From Hyphomicrobiales bacterium (lineage in GTDB: Bacteria; Pseudomonadota; Alphaproteobacteria; Rhizobiales; Devosiaceae), in the NCBI GenBank assembly GCA_028290345.1, contig JAQGKB010000097.1:1-24383 (forward strand): 24,383 nucleotides of DNA. Direction: 5' to 3'. The first letter of the stretch is position 1; every line of letters starts with the position of its first letter. Positions 1 to 7,502 of the stretch are shown in pieces. Under the pieces are notes generated by a model, which was given only the letters and a program-made list of their open reading frames with translations, ran no database searches and was not told the DNA's origin. A program made the translations under genes and the position numbers.

Positions 1-60
1 GAGTTTGACGCGGAAGTGAAGCCCGAGGCCATGGTCGGGCCGTTGAAGCTGAAGAAGTAG
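1..60 (+). CDS. 3' end of an unidentified protein (partial)
   Basis: The first base opens an in-frame coding tail of 19 residues (EFDAEVKPEAMVGPLKLKK) ending at a TAG stop at 58-60. The tail is rich in lysine and acidic residues. Too little is visible to name a family. That it is a real gene end is inferred from the open frame reaching the window edge and from the R1 repeat that follows, since R1 copies here always lie after gene ends. Confidence 0.5.
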   Translation, partial: EFDAEVKPEAMVGPLKLKK

Positions 61-94
61 GGGGGCTTCGTCCCCGCTCATTCCGCCTCCCCCC

Positions 95-190
95 ATTCGT
101 CACCCTCGGGCTCGACCCGAGGGCCCAGACTGCGGACGGTGGTGCTTGCCACAAGCCTGGGTCCTCGCGTCGAGTGCGAGGATGACGAAT
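95..190. repeat. R1 palindromic repeat, copy a
   Basis: A 96-bp imperfect palindrome begins ATTCGTCACCCTCGGG and ends GAGGATGACGAAT. Each arm carries its own small dyad: CCCTCGGG-ctcga-CCCGAGGG on the left, and CCTCGCG-tcgagt-GCGAGG on the right. CCCAGACT and AGCCTGGG pair further in. Related copies are at 2903-2996, 6953-7047 and, inverted, 11900-11995. The copy follows the partial gene at 1-60. Confidence 0.9.
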
Positions 191-358
191 GATGGGTTGT
201 GCCGAGTATTGAGCTGGAGCTTGGACCGGGCATCCCGCTCGTGCGCGGCTAGAGCCGCATCCTGCGCCTCCGCCACCCCCCTCCGATGCCCACTAGCCGA
301 CGCACCTGCACTTTGGCAGAGTGCGGGCAGCTAATGTGGCGTGCAGCGGAGCTAGTTG
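191..358. other. Intergenic gap with one short hairpin
   Basis: No credible gene is visible between repeat R1a and the membrane-protein gene. The only clear structure is a perfect 5-bp hairpin, GCGGC-taga-GCCGC, at 245-258. Open frames crossing this stretch are shadows or run out of the repeat. The promoter of the next gene should lie here, but I see no convincing -35/-10 pair. Confidence 0.4.
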
Positions 359-808
359 ATGAGCAATGTCTATACAGGTCCTCGCATTTCTCGCCGCAAG
401 GCGAGTGGGGCGTTTCTCGTGCCGCTGCTGGTTCTGCCGCTGATCATTTACAATATCGTGGCGTTCATCGTCTTCGGCGGTGCCGGAACGGGATGGGCCA
501 ATCCGGTGGTATCGATCCCGATGGTGTCGCGCGCCGTGTGGGGATTGACCGCCGGCGACCTGTTGCTGTTGGCCGGGCTGGTTTGTCTCTTCTTCGAAAT
601 CCTCAAATCCACCCGCACCGGATCGGCGTCGATCATCGAGCACATCTTCTCGACGGCCGTGTTCGTGGTCTTTTTGGTCGAATTCCTGCTGGTCGGCGCC
701 GCGGCGACATCGACCTTCTTCATCCTGATGGTGATGAGCCTGATCGATGTGGTGGCCGGGTTCTCGGTATCGATCACCAGCGCCGAGCGCGACGTCAGCT
801 ACAATTAG
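359..808 (+). CDS. Four-helix integral membrane protein of unknown function
   Basis: The 149-residue protein has a short basic N-terminus (about residues 9-14, RISRRK) followed by four likely membrane helices at roughly 18-39, 62-82, 97-117 and 118-137, and a short polar tail ending SAERDVSYN. An ATG at 359 is preferred over the TTG at 356 because GGAG at 348-351 sits seven bases before it. I recognise no catalytic motif and cannot name a family. By its hydrophobic pattern it is an inner-membrane protein. Its stop overlaps by four bases the stop of the converging gene on the other strand (805-1065), so the pair share a compact 3' junction with no room for a terminator. Confidence 0.75.
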   Translation: MSNVYTGPRISRRKASGAFLVPLLVLPLIIYNIVAFIVFGGAGTGWANPVVSIPMVSRAVWGLTAGDLLLLAGLVCLFFEILKSTRTGSASIIEHIFSTAVFVVFLVEFLLVGAAATSTFFILMVMSLIDVVAGFSVSITSAERDVSYN

Positions 809-1065
809 GTGACGATAGTCTTGCGATAGCCCGACGGCATGCGCAGGGTCGAGGCGCGGGCGCCGGTGGCGTAGGCGTCGACGGCCACATCGACGGTGGC
901 GCGGCGGCGAGCCCGCTGGGGGGGCAGGTTCTGGCGTTCGGCGAGCAGTTGAGAGAGGAAGGCCGCCTTCGGGCTGGTGCGGGTCAGCGTGGGCCGCGGG
1001 GTCGGCGCTTCGACGGGAACCGGCAGGGTAAACGGCTGCTGCGGTTCGCTCGATTTGTCCGACAT
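805..1065 (-). CDS. Small hypothetical protein, 86 aa
   Basis: The first part is proline- and threonine-rich (residues about 10-31), and the rest is basic with an arginine cluster (RARRRA) and a C-terminal PSGYRKTIVT. No signal peptide or membrane helix is visible, so it is probably cytosolic. ATG at 1065 is preceded on the minus strand by AAAGG nine bases upstream. Reality is supported by codon composition like its neighbours and a clean stop that overlaps the converging gene by only four bases. I do not recognise the family. A strong inverted repeat (1082-1118) sits 16 bases upstream of the start codon. Confidence 0.65.
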   Translation of the reverse strand: MSDKSSEPQQPFTLPVPVEAPTPRPTLTRTSPKAAFLSQLLAERQNLPPQRARRRATVDVAVDAYATGARASTLRMPSGYRKTIVT

Positions 1066-1081
1066 GCCCTGACGCCTTTAC

Positions 1082-1118
1082 TTGGTCCGGCATCAATTGC
1101 TTCAATGCCTGGGACCAA
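1082..1118. promoter_or_regulatory. Inverted repeat upstream of the 86-aa gene
   Basis: TTGGTCCGGCAT at 1082-1093 pairs with ATGCCTGGGACCAA at 1105-1118, a 12-bp stem with a two-base bulge and an 11-base loop. It lies in the leader or promoter region of the minus-strand gene that starts at 1065. Two TTAACCC words on the minus strand (around 1131-1137 and 1164-1170) lie further upstream. It could be an operator or an RNA hairpin; the sequence does not decide which. Confidence 0.5.
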
Positions 1119-1256
1119 AATAAGTGCGGGGTTAAGTATTGTCGCGCGGAGTCCGGAAGTAGGGTTAACCGCATGTTTTCTGGGGCGTCCGGCCCCGTGA
1201 CGGTGGAAAAGCGTGGTGTTTCCGCGCCCTGGGCCAGCCACCGCCGAGGGTGCCGT

Positions 1257-2030
1257 TCAGCCCTTGAACGTATCCTTGGCCCGGCGCAAGGCGGCAAATA
1301 CCGCCACCGGATCATCCCCGGACAGCCCCATCGCCGCGGCGATTTCGGGCTGGTCGGCGCGCAGGAACGGGTTGGTGGCCTTCTCCATCGCCAGCGTCAC
1401 CGGAATGGTGTGGTGGCCGGCCTCGCGCATTCGTTGCACCTCGGCCGCGCGGATCTGCAGCGCCGGATTCTTCGGATCGATGCTGAGCGCGAATCTGGCG
1501 TTGGACAGCGTATATTCGTGGCCGCAATAGATCAGCGTGTCCTCGGGCAAGTCGCGCAAGGTCAGCAGGCCCTCCCACATCGGGCCGGGCATCCCTTCGA
1601 ACATGCGGCCGACGCCCAGCGAAAACAGCGCATCGGCGGTGAAGATGTGCCCTCCCACCGCGTCGTAATAGGCGATATGGCCCAGCGTATGCCCGGGCAC
1701 GGCGAGCACGGCGAGTTCCACCGAGCCGATCTGCGCCTTGTTGCCGGGCGCTACCAGAATATCGAGGCCCTCGATCTTGTCGGCCTCGGCGCGCGGGCCG
1801 GTCACCATCACCTCGAACTCCCGGCGCAGTTCCGGGATGGCTTCGACGTGATCGAGGTGGTGATGGGTGATCAGGATGTCGCTGAGTTTCCAGCCCCGAT
1901 GCAGCAGCGCGGACTTGATTGCCCCGGCATCGGGAGCATCTATGGCTGCGGTCTTGCCGGTGACTGTGTCATGGGCGAGGTAGCCATAATTGTCGGTGCG
2001 GCAGATGAAGACATCGATGATCAGGGTCAC
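1257..2030 (-). CDS. gloB: Hydroxyacylglutathione hydrolase (glyoxalase II)
   Basis: The enzyme hydrolyses S-lactoylglutathione to lactate and glutathione, the second step of cytosolic methylglyoxal detoxification. The 257-residue metallo-beta-lactamase-fold protein has the binuclear-metal motif THHHLDH at residues 55-61, then H114 (PGHTLGH), D133 (FTADALF) and H171 (CGHEY), the expected metal ligands. The C-terminal NPFLR segment matches the glutathione-binding end of the family, and the length is typical. The start is GTG at 2030, with AGGGA about ten bases upstream; no in-frame ATG is near. The usual Gly-Gly after the DH is replaced by V-E-A, but all metal ligands are kept. It is divergent from a methyltransferase gene, an arrangement I recall from other Hyphomicrobiales. 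Confidence 0.93.
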   Translation of the reverse strand: MTLIIDVFICRTDNYGYLAHDTVTGKTAAIDAPDAGAIKSALLHRGWKLSDILITHHHLDHVEAIPELRREFEVMVTGPRAEADKIEGLDILVAPGNKAQIGSVELAVLAVPGHTLGHIAYYDAVGGHIFTADALFSLGVGRMFEGMPGPMWEGLLTLRDLPEDTLIYCGHEYTLSNARFALSIDPKNPALQIRAAEVQRMREAGHHTIPVTLAMEKATNPFLRADQPEIAAAMGLSGDDPVAVFAALRRAKDTFKG

Positions 2031-2130
2031 GGAAAAAATTCCCTACGGTTGGACGACGGTGGTCGCGCTTCGTCACGGATGACAAGCGCCGGCATTTTAG
2101 GCAGAATTGATCTTAACAACGAGGCAAAGA

Positions 2131-2877
2131 TTGGCCGAGGACGTAAGGCGCCTGATCGAGTTCTACAAATCCCCTCTCGGGAGGATTGCCCGCGCCTTGA
2201 TCCGCGAGCAGATCATCGAGTTTTCTGGCAACGTGCGGGGCCTGCGGGTTCTAGGCCTCGGCTTTGCCACCCCTTATATGCGCTTTTCGCTTGAAACGGC
2301 AGAGCGGGTGCTGGCTTTCATGCCGGCCCGGCAGGGCTCGTCCGCCTGGCCGCGCGAAGGGCCATCGCACACGGTGCTCTGTGATCCGCTGGAAATGCCG
2401 CTCACCGACTCGGCGGTGGACCTGATCATTGCCGTGCATGCGATCGAACACGCGGCCGATGCGCCCGAGCTGATGCGTGAAATCTGGCGGGTGGCGGCGC
2501 CCAACGCAAAACTCATCGTGGTGGTGCCGCGCCGCCGCGGGCTTTGGGCGCAGCGCGACAATACCCCGTTCGGCTCCGGCAACCCGTTCAGCCGGCCGCA
2601 GCTTGAAAAACTGCTGCGCGACCATTCGTTCATTCCCGAAATCTGGCGCGACGTGCTCTACGTGCCGCCCTCGCAAGCCAGCCTCGTGATCAAATCGGCG
2701 CGCTTCTTCGAGCGCACCGGACGAATATTCGGCCCGGCGCTCGCCGGCATCTCCTGCGTGCAAGCCCGCAAGGAACTCTTCCCCGCCATCGCGCGCCGCA
2801 AGAAGACCGAGCGCTATGTCCGCGTGCCGGCCCTCTCGGCGCAGACGGCGATGGAATTGCCGGGGTTTCAGATTTAG
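2131..2877 (+). CDS. Class I SAM-dependent methyltransferase
   Basis: This 248-residue protein has a Rossmann-type motif I (RVLGLGFATPY, near residue 40), an acidic strand (LCDPLEMPL), the post-motif segment DLIIAVHAIEHA, and EIWRVAAPNAKLIVVVPRR, all typical of Methyltransf_11-like enzymes. The substrate is unknown; the motif I is altered compared with the usual GxGxG. I place the start at TTG 2131 because GAGG ends six bases before it and because relatives as I recall them begin with a short M-x-x-D-V...FY...PLG stretch. A TTG at 2107 would add eight residues. The gene diverges from gloB across about 100 bases and precedes hisC-tyrC on the same strand. Confidence 0.85.
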   Translation: MAEDVRRLIEFYKSPLGRIARALIREQIIEFSGNVRGLRVLGLGFATPYMRFSLETAERVLAFMPARQGSSAWPREGPSHTVLCDPLEMPLTDSAVDLIIAVHAIEHAADAPELMREIWRVAAPNAKLIVVVPRRRGLWAQRDNTPFGSGNPFSRPQLEKLLRDHSFIPEIWRDVLYVPPSQASLVIKSARFFERTGRIFGPALAGISCVQARKELFPAIARRKKTERYVRVPALSAQTAMELPGFQI

Positions 2878-2902
2878 GGCATTCGTCACTCGCCATCCCC
2901 TC

Positions 2903-2996
2903 ATTCGTCACCCTCGCGCTTGACGCGAGGGCCCAGACTGCGGGCGGCGTGCTTGACACAGGCGTGGGTCCTCGCGCCAAGCGCGAGGATGACGAA
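2903..2996. repeat. R1 palindromic repeat, copy b
   Basis: A second R1 copy runs from ATTCGTCACCCTCGCG to GAGGATGACGAA. The left dyad is CCTCGCG-cttga-CGCGAGG and the right dyad CTCGCG-ccaag-CGCGAG. Its dyads have diverged from copy a, but the paired bases have changed together, which keeps both stems. It lies between the methyltransferase stop and hisC, both on the plus strand. A partial ATTCGTCAC word at 2881-2889 precedes it. Confidence 0.9.
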
Positions 2997-3098
2997 GGAG
3001 GGGGTAGTGCGTGCCCCCTCCACCCCCAACCTCTTTTCTTTGCCTTCCCCCCCGCCTTTCACTATGGTCGCGGCGATTTTTCAGGCCTCGAAGAGATC

Positions 3099-4199
3099 AT
3101 GACCCTCCGTCCTACGCCGCAGCCCAGATTGCTGAGCATTGCGCCCTATGTGCCGGGCCGCTCGACCGCCAAGCCGGGGGTGAAAGCCACGAAGCTTTCG
3201 TCCAATGAAAGCCCGCTCGGGGCCAGCCCGCGCGCCATTGCCGCCTATAAGGCTGCGGCGGAGCACCTCGAGGTCTACCCCGAGGGCTCATCGAAAATCC
3301 TGCGCACGGCGCTGGGCGAGGTGCATGGGCTCGATCCCGAACGGATCATCTGCGGCAATGGCTCGGACGATTTGCTACACCTGCTCGCGCAAGCCTATCT
3401 CGGCGATGGCGACGAGGCGGTGATGAGCCAATATGGCTTTTCGGTCTATCCCATCGTCACCAAGGCCGCCGGCGCCAGCATCGTGATGGCGCCCGAGGCG
3501 GATTACAGCGCCGACGTCGATGCGCTGCTCGATGCGGTGACGGAGCGGACCAGGCTGGTGTTCCTCGCCAATCCGAACAATCCGACCGGCACCTATATCG
3601 GTGCGGCAGAACTGGCGCGGCTGCATGCCGGGCTGCGGCCCGATATTCTGCTCGTCATCGACAGCGCTTATGCCGAATACGTCACCGCTGACGACTATGA
3701 CGTGGGCATCGACTTGGTGAACCGAGCCGAAAACGTCGTCATGGTGCGCACCTTCTCGAAGATGGGGCTGGCGGCCATCCGCATCGGCTGGATGTATGGG
3801 CCGGCGCACCTGATCGATGCGATCAACCGCATTCGCGGGCCGTTCAACGTCAACCTGCCGGCGCAACTGGCCGGTGCCGAGGCGACGCGCGATGTCGAAT
3901 TCACGGCGAAACTCAAATCCTACAACGCGCAATGGCGCGGCTGGCTGGCCCGGTCGCTCGGTTCCAACAGCCTGCGCGTGATCCCGAGCCAGGCCAATTT
4001 CGTGCTGGTGCTGTTCAACGATGCCGAAACCGCGCAGCGGGCCTTCGAGGCGCTGCTGGAGGTGGGGCTGATCGTGCGCGAAGTGTCCGGCAGTTACGGC
4101 ATTCCCAATGGATTGCGGATTTCGATCGGCGGCGAAGCGGCGATGCGCGGCGTGGTCGCCGTGCTCAAGGACTTTGGCGCAGCGGGAGCAGAGGCATGA
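3099..4199 (+). CDS. hisC: Histidinol-phosphate / aromatic aminotransferase
   Basis: This is a PLP-dependent fold-type I aminotransferase of 366 residues. HisC transfers the amino group from glutamate to imidazole-acetol phosphate in histidine synthesis; copies next to tyrC often also act on prephenate or aromatic keto acids. Visible features are KLSSNESPLG near the N-terminus, YPEGSS, GNGSDDLL, NPNNPTGT, DSAYAEY and the PLP lysine K221 in RTFSKMGLAAIRIGW, and a C-terminal LRISIG. The frame is open further upstream, but ATG 3099 is chosen because the extension would read through repeat R1b and because homology begins just after it. The stop overlaps the tyrC start by four bases (ATGA), which implies translational coupling. 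Confidence 0.93.
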   Translation: MTLRPTPQPRLLSIAPYVPGRSTAKPGVKATKLSSNESPLGASPRAIAAYKAAAEHLEVYPEGSSKILRTALGEVHGLDPERIICGNGSDDLLHLLAQAYLGDGDEAVMSQYGFSVYPIVTKAAGASIVMAPEADYSADVDALLDAVTERTRLVFLANPNNPTGTYIGAAELARLHAGLRPDILLVIDSAYAEYVTADDYDVGIDLVNRAENVVMVRTFSKMGLAAIRIGWMYGPAHLIDAINRIRGPFNVNLPAQLAGAEATRDVEFTAKLKSYNAQWRGWLARSLGSNSLRVIPSQANFVLVLFNDAETAQRAFEALLEVGLIVREVSGSYGIPNGLRISIGGEAAMRGVVAVLKDFGAAGAEA

Positions 4200-5185
4200 T
4201 GTTTGAAAAAATCGCGCTGATCGGTATTGGCCTCATTGGCTCCTCCATCGCCCGCGCCGTGCACCAGCATGGGCTGGCCGGCTCCATCGCCATCAGCACG
4301 CGCAAGGCCGAGACGCTGGCCGAAGCCAGGGCGCTGGGGCTGGGCGACAGCTACACGCTCGATTCGGCCGAGGCGGTACGCGGCGCCGATCTCGTCATCC
4401 TCTGCGTGCCGGTGGGCGCCTATGGCGCGGTGATGGCCGATATCGCCCAATCGCTGCGGCCCGGCGCGATCCTTTCCGATGTCGGTTCGGTCAAGGAGCA
4501 TGTGGTCAAGGTCTTGGCGCCGCTGGTGCCCAAGGATGTCAGCCTCATTCCGGGGCATCCGATCGCCGGCACCGAATATTCTGGCCCGGCCGCGGGCTTT
4601 GCCGAGCTTTTCGTCGGCCGCTGGTGCGTGCTGACCCCTGGGCCCGAGGTGGCGCCGCAGGCGGTGGCAAAGCTCAGGGGGTTCTGGCAGGCGATCGGCT
4701 CGAAAGTCGAGATCATGGATCCGGGCCATCATGACATGGTCTTGGCCATCACCAGCCACGTGCCGCACCTCGTCGCCTACAACATCGTCGGCACAGTCGC
4801 AGACCTCGAAGCCGCGACGCAGTCCGAAGTGATCAAATTCTCGGCCTCGGGGTTCCGCGATTTCACCCGCATCGCGGCGTCCGATCCGGTGATGTGGCGC
4901 GACGTGTTTCTCACCAACCGCGATGCGGTGCTCGAAATGCTCGGGCGTTTCCTCGAGGACCTCAGCGTCCTGCAGCGCGCCGTGCGCATGAGCGATGGGC
5001 CGGCGCTCGAAGCCATGTTCACCCGCACCCGCGCCATCCGCCGCTCGATCATCGACGCCGGCCAGGAAACCGCCATCGCCGATTTCGGCCGCCCGCATGG
5101 GGCGGAAGCACCGGCGGTGGCGGAGGTTTCGGAGAACTCGGCATTTGTGGCGCGCGCGGGCCACGGCGGCGGGGACGACGCGTAG
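4196..5185 (+). CDS. tyrC: Prephenate/arogenate (cyclohexadienyl) dehydrogenase
   Basis: The enzyme oxidatively decarboxylates prephenate or arogenate with NAD(P)+ in tyrosine synthesis. The 329-residue protein opens with a Rossmann motif (IGIGLIGSS), then DLVILCVPVGA, SDVGSVKEH, the family signature GHPIAGTE, and the all-helical C-terminal region with HDMVLAITSHVPH and FRDFTRIAASDP. ATG 4196 is chosen because GGGAG at 4184-4188 is seven bases upstream; a second ATG follows at 4199. It overlaps hisC by four bases, so transamination and oxidation steps are co-expressed. The Ala/Gly-rich tail after about residue 305 is outside the conserved domain. Confidence 0.93.
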   Translation: MMFEKIALIGIGLIGSSIARAVHQHGLAGSIAISTRKAETLAEARALGLGDSYTLDSAEAVRGADLVILCVPVGAYGAVMADIAQSLRPGAILSDVGSVKEHVVKVLAPLVPKDVSLIPGHPIAGTEYSGPAAGFAELFVGRWCVLTPGPEVAPQAVAKLRGFWQAIGSKVEIMDPGHHDMVLAITSHVPHLVAYNIVGTVADLEAATQSEVIKFSASGFRDFTRIAASDPVMWRDVFLTNRDAVLEMLGRFLEDLSVLQRAVRMSDGPALEAMFTRTRAIRRSIIDAGQETAIADFGRPHGAEAPAVAEVSENSAFVARAGHGGGDDA

Positions 5186-5199
5186 AGTTATTAGAAGAA

Positions 5200-5258
5200 A
5201 CCCCCACCCTTGCCTGCCGGCCACCCTCCCCTCAAGGGGGAGGGACCGCCAGATTGCG
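5200..5258. repeat. R2 hairpin repeat, copy a
   Basis: The core hairpin CCCTCCCC-tcaa-GGGGGAGGG spans 5224-5244. Flanks CCCCCACCCTTG on the left and CCGCCAGATTGCG on the right recur in other copies. It sits in the convergent gap between tyrC and the DUF2125 gene, where a bidirectional terminator or 3'-end stabiliser would be useful; there is no U-tract. Confidence 0.85.
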
Positions 5259-5290
5259 CGGCCGGAGGCAAATCGGGCGCACGACTACTC

Positions 5291-6265
5291 CTAGAACAGC
5301 GCCGGAATGCTTGCGGCCGGCAAAATCCCGGCGAAGACCACGCCGGCGCGGATGTTGATGGTTTGCTTGTAGGTGCCATCGGCGGCGGGGCTGCCGAGGA
5401 GAAGCGGGCGCACGTCGGCGGGGATGAGGTTGCCGAGCCGTTCGACCACGCCTTTCGACGTCGCCACCAACTGCCCTTCGGGGTGGCCGCCGTCATCGAG
5501 CCCCATCGCGCCGGTGACCTCGAAATTGCTGCCGCCGTCGTCGCCGGAGAACTTGATGTGCTCGAGCTTGCCGCCGGCGCGCTGCCAGCGCTGCACGAAT
5601 TCCGGAAAGGCGATGGCGCGGATGTCGTCGGGAAGGCCCGAGATATCGGTTTCGAACGCGGTATTGGCGTTGTTGATCTGGAAGCCCGGGGCATTGAGCC
5701 CGTCGATCTTGGCGTAGCTGGCGAGCGCCGCGAGGCCTTTGGTCGCATCGTGGCGTTCGGGGATGTCGATCAGGTGGAATTCGGCGTGCTTGGCTTTGCC
5801 GAGCAGCGTATCGCCGGCCAGTGCGTCGTGGAGTTCGAAATTATCGCCGAGCACCGAGACGCGGGCGATGCGCCAGCTGTCGAAGCGGGCGCTGGCTTCG
5901 AGATTGGTCCAATCGAGCCGCCGGCGGCTGCCGGTGAAGGCATCGGTGATCGCCAGCGGCGCCTTGGCGAAGATCAGCGCGTGCGTGGGATTATAGACCA
6001 AGACCGTGGCGCGCAATTCGGGCACGTTGGCGCTGATATCGGCCGAAACCAGCGTCGCGTCTGCGCAAATGGCATCGAAGCGGAACGGAAAACCGTTCAC
6101 ATTCAAAGTGCCGCAGGTGAGCTTTGGGTTGGTCACGCCATCGGCCTCGGCGAGGCTGAGGACGGTTTTTTTCACCTCGCCGGCGAAGAACAGCCAGGCG
6201 CCGGACCAGGCGGCGAAAACCAGAAAGACGACGATGCCGAGGGCGATGATTCTTTTCATGGTCAT
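5291..6265 (-). CDS. DUF2125 family envelope protein
   Basis: The 324-residue protein starts MTMKRI and has one N-terminal hydrophobic segment (about residues 5-27) acting as a membrane anchor or uncleaved signal, followed by a large soluble domain with the CGTLNVNGFPFRFDAIC stretch typical of DUF2125. Two cysteines (about residues 51 and 67) could form a periplasmic disulfide. The family has no established function; periplasmic location is inferred. Length fits the family. A second ATG two codons in is an alternative start. It converges on tyrC and diverges from the ChaC-like gene, a neighbourhood I recall as common in Hyphomicrobiales. Confidence 0.85.
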   Translation of the reverse strand: MTMKRIIALGIVVFLVFAAWSGAWLFFAGEVKKTVLSLAEADGVTNPKLTCGTLNVNGFPFRFDAICADATLVSADISANVPELRATVLVYNPTHALIFAKAPLAITDAFTGSRRRLDWTNLEASARFDSWRIARVSVLGDNFELHDALAGDTLLGKAKHAEFHLIDIPERHDATKGLAALASYAKIDGLNAPGFQINNANTAFETDISGLPDDIRAIAFPEFVQRWQRAGGKLEHIKFSGDDGGSNFEVTGAMGLDDGGHPEGQLVATSKGVVERLGNLIPADVRPLLLGSPAADGTYKQTINIRAGVVFAGILPAASIPALF

Positions 6266-6279
6266 CTTTTAGCTGCGCA

Positions 6280-6300
6280 CGGCAGGGCAGTCACCTGCCG
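6280..6300. promoter_or_regulatory. 7-bp inverted repeat in a divergent promoter gap
   Basis: CGGCAGG and CCTGCCG flank a seven-base centre in the 97-bp gap between the DUF2125 gene (-) and the ChaC-like gene (+). It begins 15 bases upstream of the DUF2125 start, so it is either an operator or a leader hairpin. No recognised regulator motif fits. Confidence 0.35.
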
Positions 6301-6362
6301 GCGGCGTTGAAAAGCACCCGAGTCGAGGTTACTTCTGAAGCCTTCCAGCGCCGGGCGGTACT

Positions 6363-6905
6363 ATGCAGGACAATGCGTCGAAATGGGTTTTTGGCTACGG
6401 CTCGCTGATCTGGCGCCCGGGCTTTGCGTTTATCGGCTCGGAGCGGGCGCTGCTGCGCGGGGCGCATCGCAGCCTCTGCATCTATTCCGATTATTATCGC
6501 GGCACGCCGGAAGTACCCGGGCTGGTGTTCGGGCTGGCGCGCGGCGGGTCGTGCGGCGGCATGGCCTTCGAGGTGGATGCCGAGCACTGGACGGTGGCCT
6601 ACCAGTACCTGCGTGACCGGGAACTGCTCGGCGGGGTCTATCGCGAGGTGACGCGCCCGGTGGAACTGGTCAGCGGCCGCACCGTCACCGCGCTGACCTA
6701 CCTCGTCGACGAAACCAATGTCCGCTACGCCGGGCGGCTGGATCTGGCGGAGCAGGCGCGGGTCGTGCGGCGGGGGGTGGGCCAATCGGGCTCCAACATC
6801 GATTACGTGCTGAATACCGCCGAGCACCTGGCCACGATGGGGATCTTCGACAAATATTTGGTGGCGCTGGTGGCACTGCTGCGCGAGGACGTGGCCGCGG
6901 CGTGA
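6363..6905 (+). CDS. ChaC-like gamma-glutamylcyclotransferase (first copy)
   Basis: ChaC-type enzymes cleave glutathione to 5-oxoproline and Cys-Gly in the cytosol. This 180-residue protein has the glycine-rich substrate loop FGYGSLIWRPGF (YGSLIW at residues 12-17), RGTPEVPGLVFGL, GGMAFEV, and E87 in the LRDRE segment as candidate catalytic acid. The C-terminal SGSNIDYVLNTAEHL fits the family. It begins at ATG 6363 with only a weak GGGCGG upstream. It has no N-terminal extension, unlike the second ChaC in this window (13559-14284), so the two belong to different subgroups. Substrate specificity is inferred from the family. Confidence 0.88.
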   Translation: MQDNASKWVFGYGSLIWRPGFAFIGSERALLRGAHRSLCIYSDYYRGTPEVPGLVFGLARGGSCGGMAFEVDAEHWTVAYQYLRDRELLGGVYREVTRPVELVSGRTVTALTYLVDETNVRYAGRLDLAEQARVVRRGVGQSGSNIDYVLNTAEHLATMGIFDKYLVALVALLREDVAAA

Positions 6906-6952
6906 GGGGCAGTGCTATGCGCAACCGCACACCCTCCAACAACACCCCACCG

Positions 6953-7047
6953 CTCGTCACCCTCGGGCTCGACCCGAGGGCCCAGACTGCATGGGGTGGT
7001 GCTCGCCACAAGTCTGGGTCCTCGCATCAAGTGCGAGGATGACGAAT
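6953..7047. repeat. R1 palindromic repeat, copy c
   Basis: This third R1 copy is nearly identical to copy a over both arms (CGTCACCCTCGGGCTCGACC at the left, GTGCGAGGATGACGAAT at the right). It lies in the convergent gap between the ChaC-like gene and the SOS-box gene. Confidence 0.9.
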
Positions 7048-7087
7048 GGTGAGGTGGGGTTCATCGCAAACAGCCCCACCTCACCAT
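7046..7087. repeat. Perfect 14-bp inverted repeat, convergent gap
   Basis: ATGGTGAGGTGGGG at 7046-7059 pairs perfectly with CCCCACCTCACCAT at 7074-7087 across a 14-base loop. It abuts repeat R1c and lies just before the stop of the minus-strand gene at 7110. It could end transcripts from both sides, though there is no U-run. The word CACCTCACCATGAGGG recurs at 11861-11876, also next to an R1 copy. Confidence 0.7.
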
Positions 7088-7109
7088 GAGGGGGCGCTCC
7101 GGCTCACCC

Positions 7110-7457
7110 CTAATGCGAAACGGTCAGCCCATTGAACGGCGTGGCGGCTTCGAGGTCCCAGATCAGGGTCATGCGCTCGACTTCGCCGGCGGGGTTGGGC
7201 ACGTGGAATACAGCATCGGCATCGGCGAGGGCGCGGCGGAAGCGGGCGCGGCTGGCGTGGTCCTCGACCAGGTCGATGGCCGAACCCACCCATTGCACGC
7301 GGTTTTCTTTCGCGATGACGTAGAGTTCGCTGCCGCTGAGATTGAAATCATCAAGGGCCGAGGCGACCAGCGCATAGAGGCGCCCGGAGCGGCCGCGCCA
7401 GTTGCTGACGCGGGCAAAGTTCGCAATTTCGAGATGCCTGTCCATGATTGCGTTCAT
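7110..7457 (-). CDS. Small protein of unknown function with an SOS-type promoter
   Basis: The 115-residue protein has no signal peptide or membrane helix and appears soluble and cytosolic. Its sequence looks like a compact mixed alpha/beta domain: EIANFARVSNWRGRSGR, YALVASALDDFNL, LYVIAKENRVQWVGSAIDLV, ARFRRAL, and an ending MTLIWDLEAATPFNG. I recognise no catalytic motif and cannot name it. The start is ATG 7457 (a second ATG is at 7445), with a G-run just upstream. Its promoter carries a perfect GAAC-N7-GAAC LexA box over the -10 (7488-7502), so it is probably induced by DNA damage. It is monocistronic: a convergent ChaC gene follows it and plsC lies upstream on the same strand. Confidence 0.8.
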   Translation of the reverse strand: MNAIMDRHLEIANFARVSNWRGRSGRLYALVASALDDFNLSGSELYVIAKENRVQWVGSAIDLVEDHASRARFRRALADADAVFHVPNPAGEVERMTLIWDLEAATPFNGLTVSH

Positions 7458-7487
7458 TTGCCCCCCAATTCCGCTTCCTGCAAATTA

Positions 7488-7502
7488 GAACAAAAATAGA
7501 AC
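7488..7502 (-). promoter_or_regulatory. LexA (SOS) box
   Basis: On the minus strand the site reads GTTCTATTTTTGTTC, an exact match to the alphaproteobacterial LexA direct repeat GTTC-N7-GTTC (GAAC-N7-GAAC on the plus strand). It overlaps the predicted -10 hexamer and lies 30 bases upstream of the start codon at 7457. This is ideal for LexA to block RNA polymerase. Confidence 0.85.

Noticed and set aside
146..334. Open frame of 62 residues with QAWVLASSARMTND
   Set aside because: It is a translation of repeat R1a. Similar frames arise from other R1 copies and their shared residues come from the repeat.
1131..1170. Two TTAACCC words as a CtrA site
   Set aside because: They are about 33 bases apart, not seven, so do not form the standard CtrA box.
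1173..2294. Long open frames opposite gloB, hisC, tyrC, argH, lysA and the binding protein
   Set aside because: They are antisense or out-of-frame shadows of strong genes in GC-rich DNA and lack family motifs.
2949..3098. 50-residue N-terminal extension of hisC
   Set aside because: It reads through repeat R1b and has no family similarity; the ATG at 3099 fits the family start.
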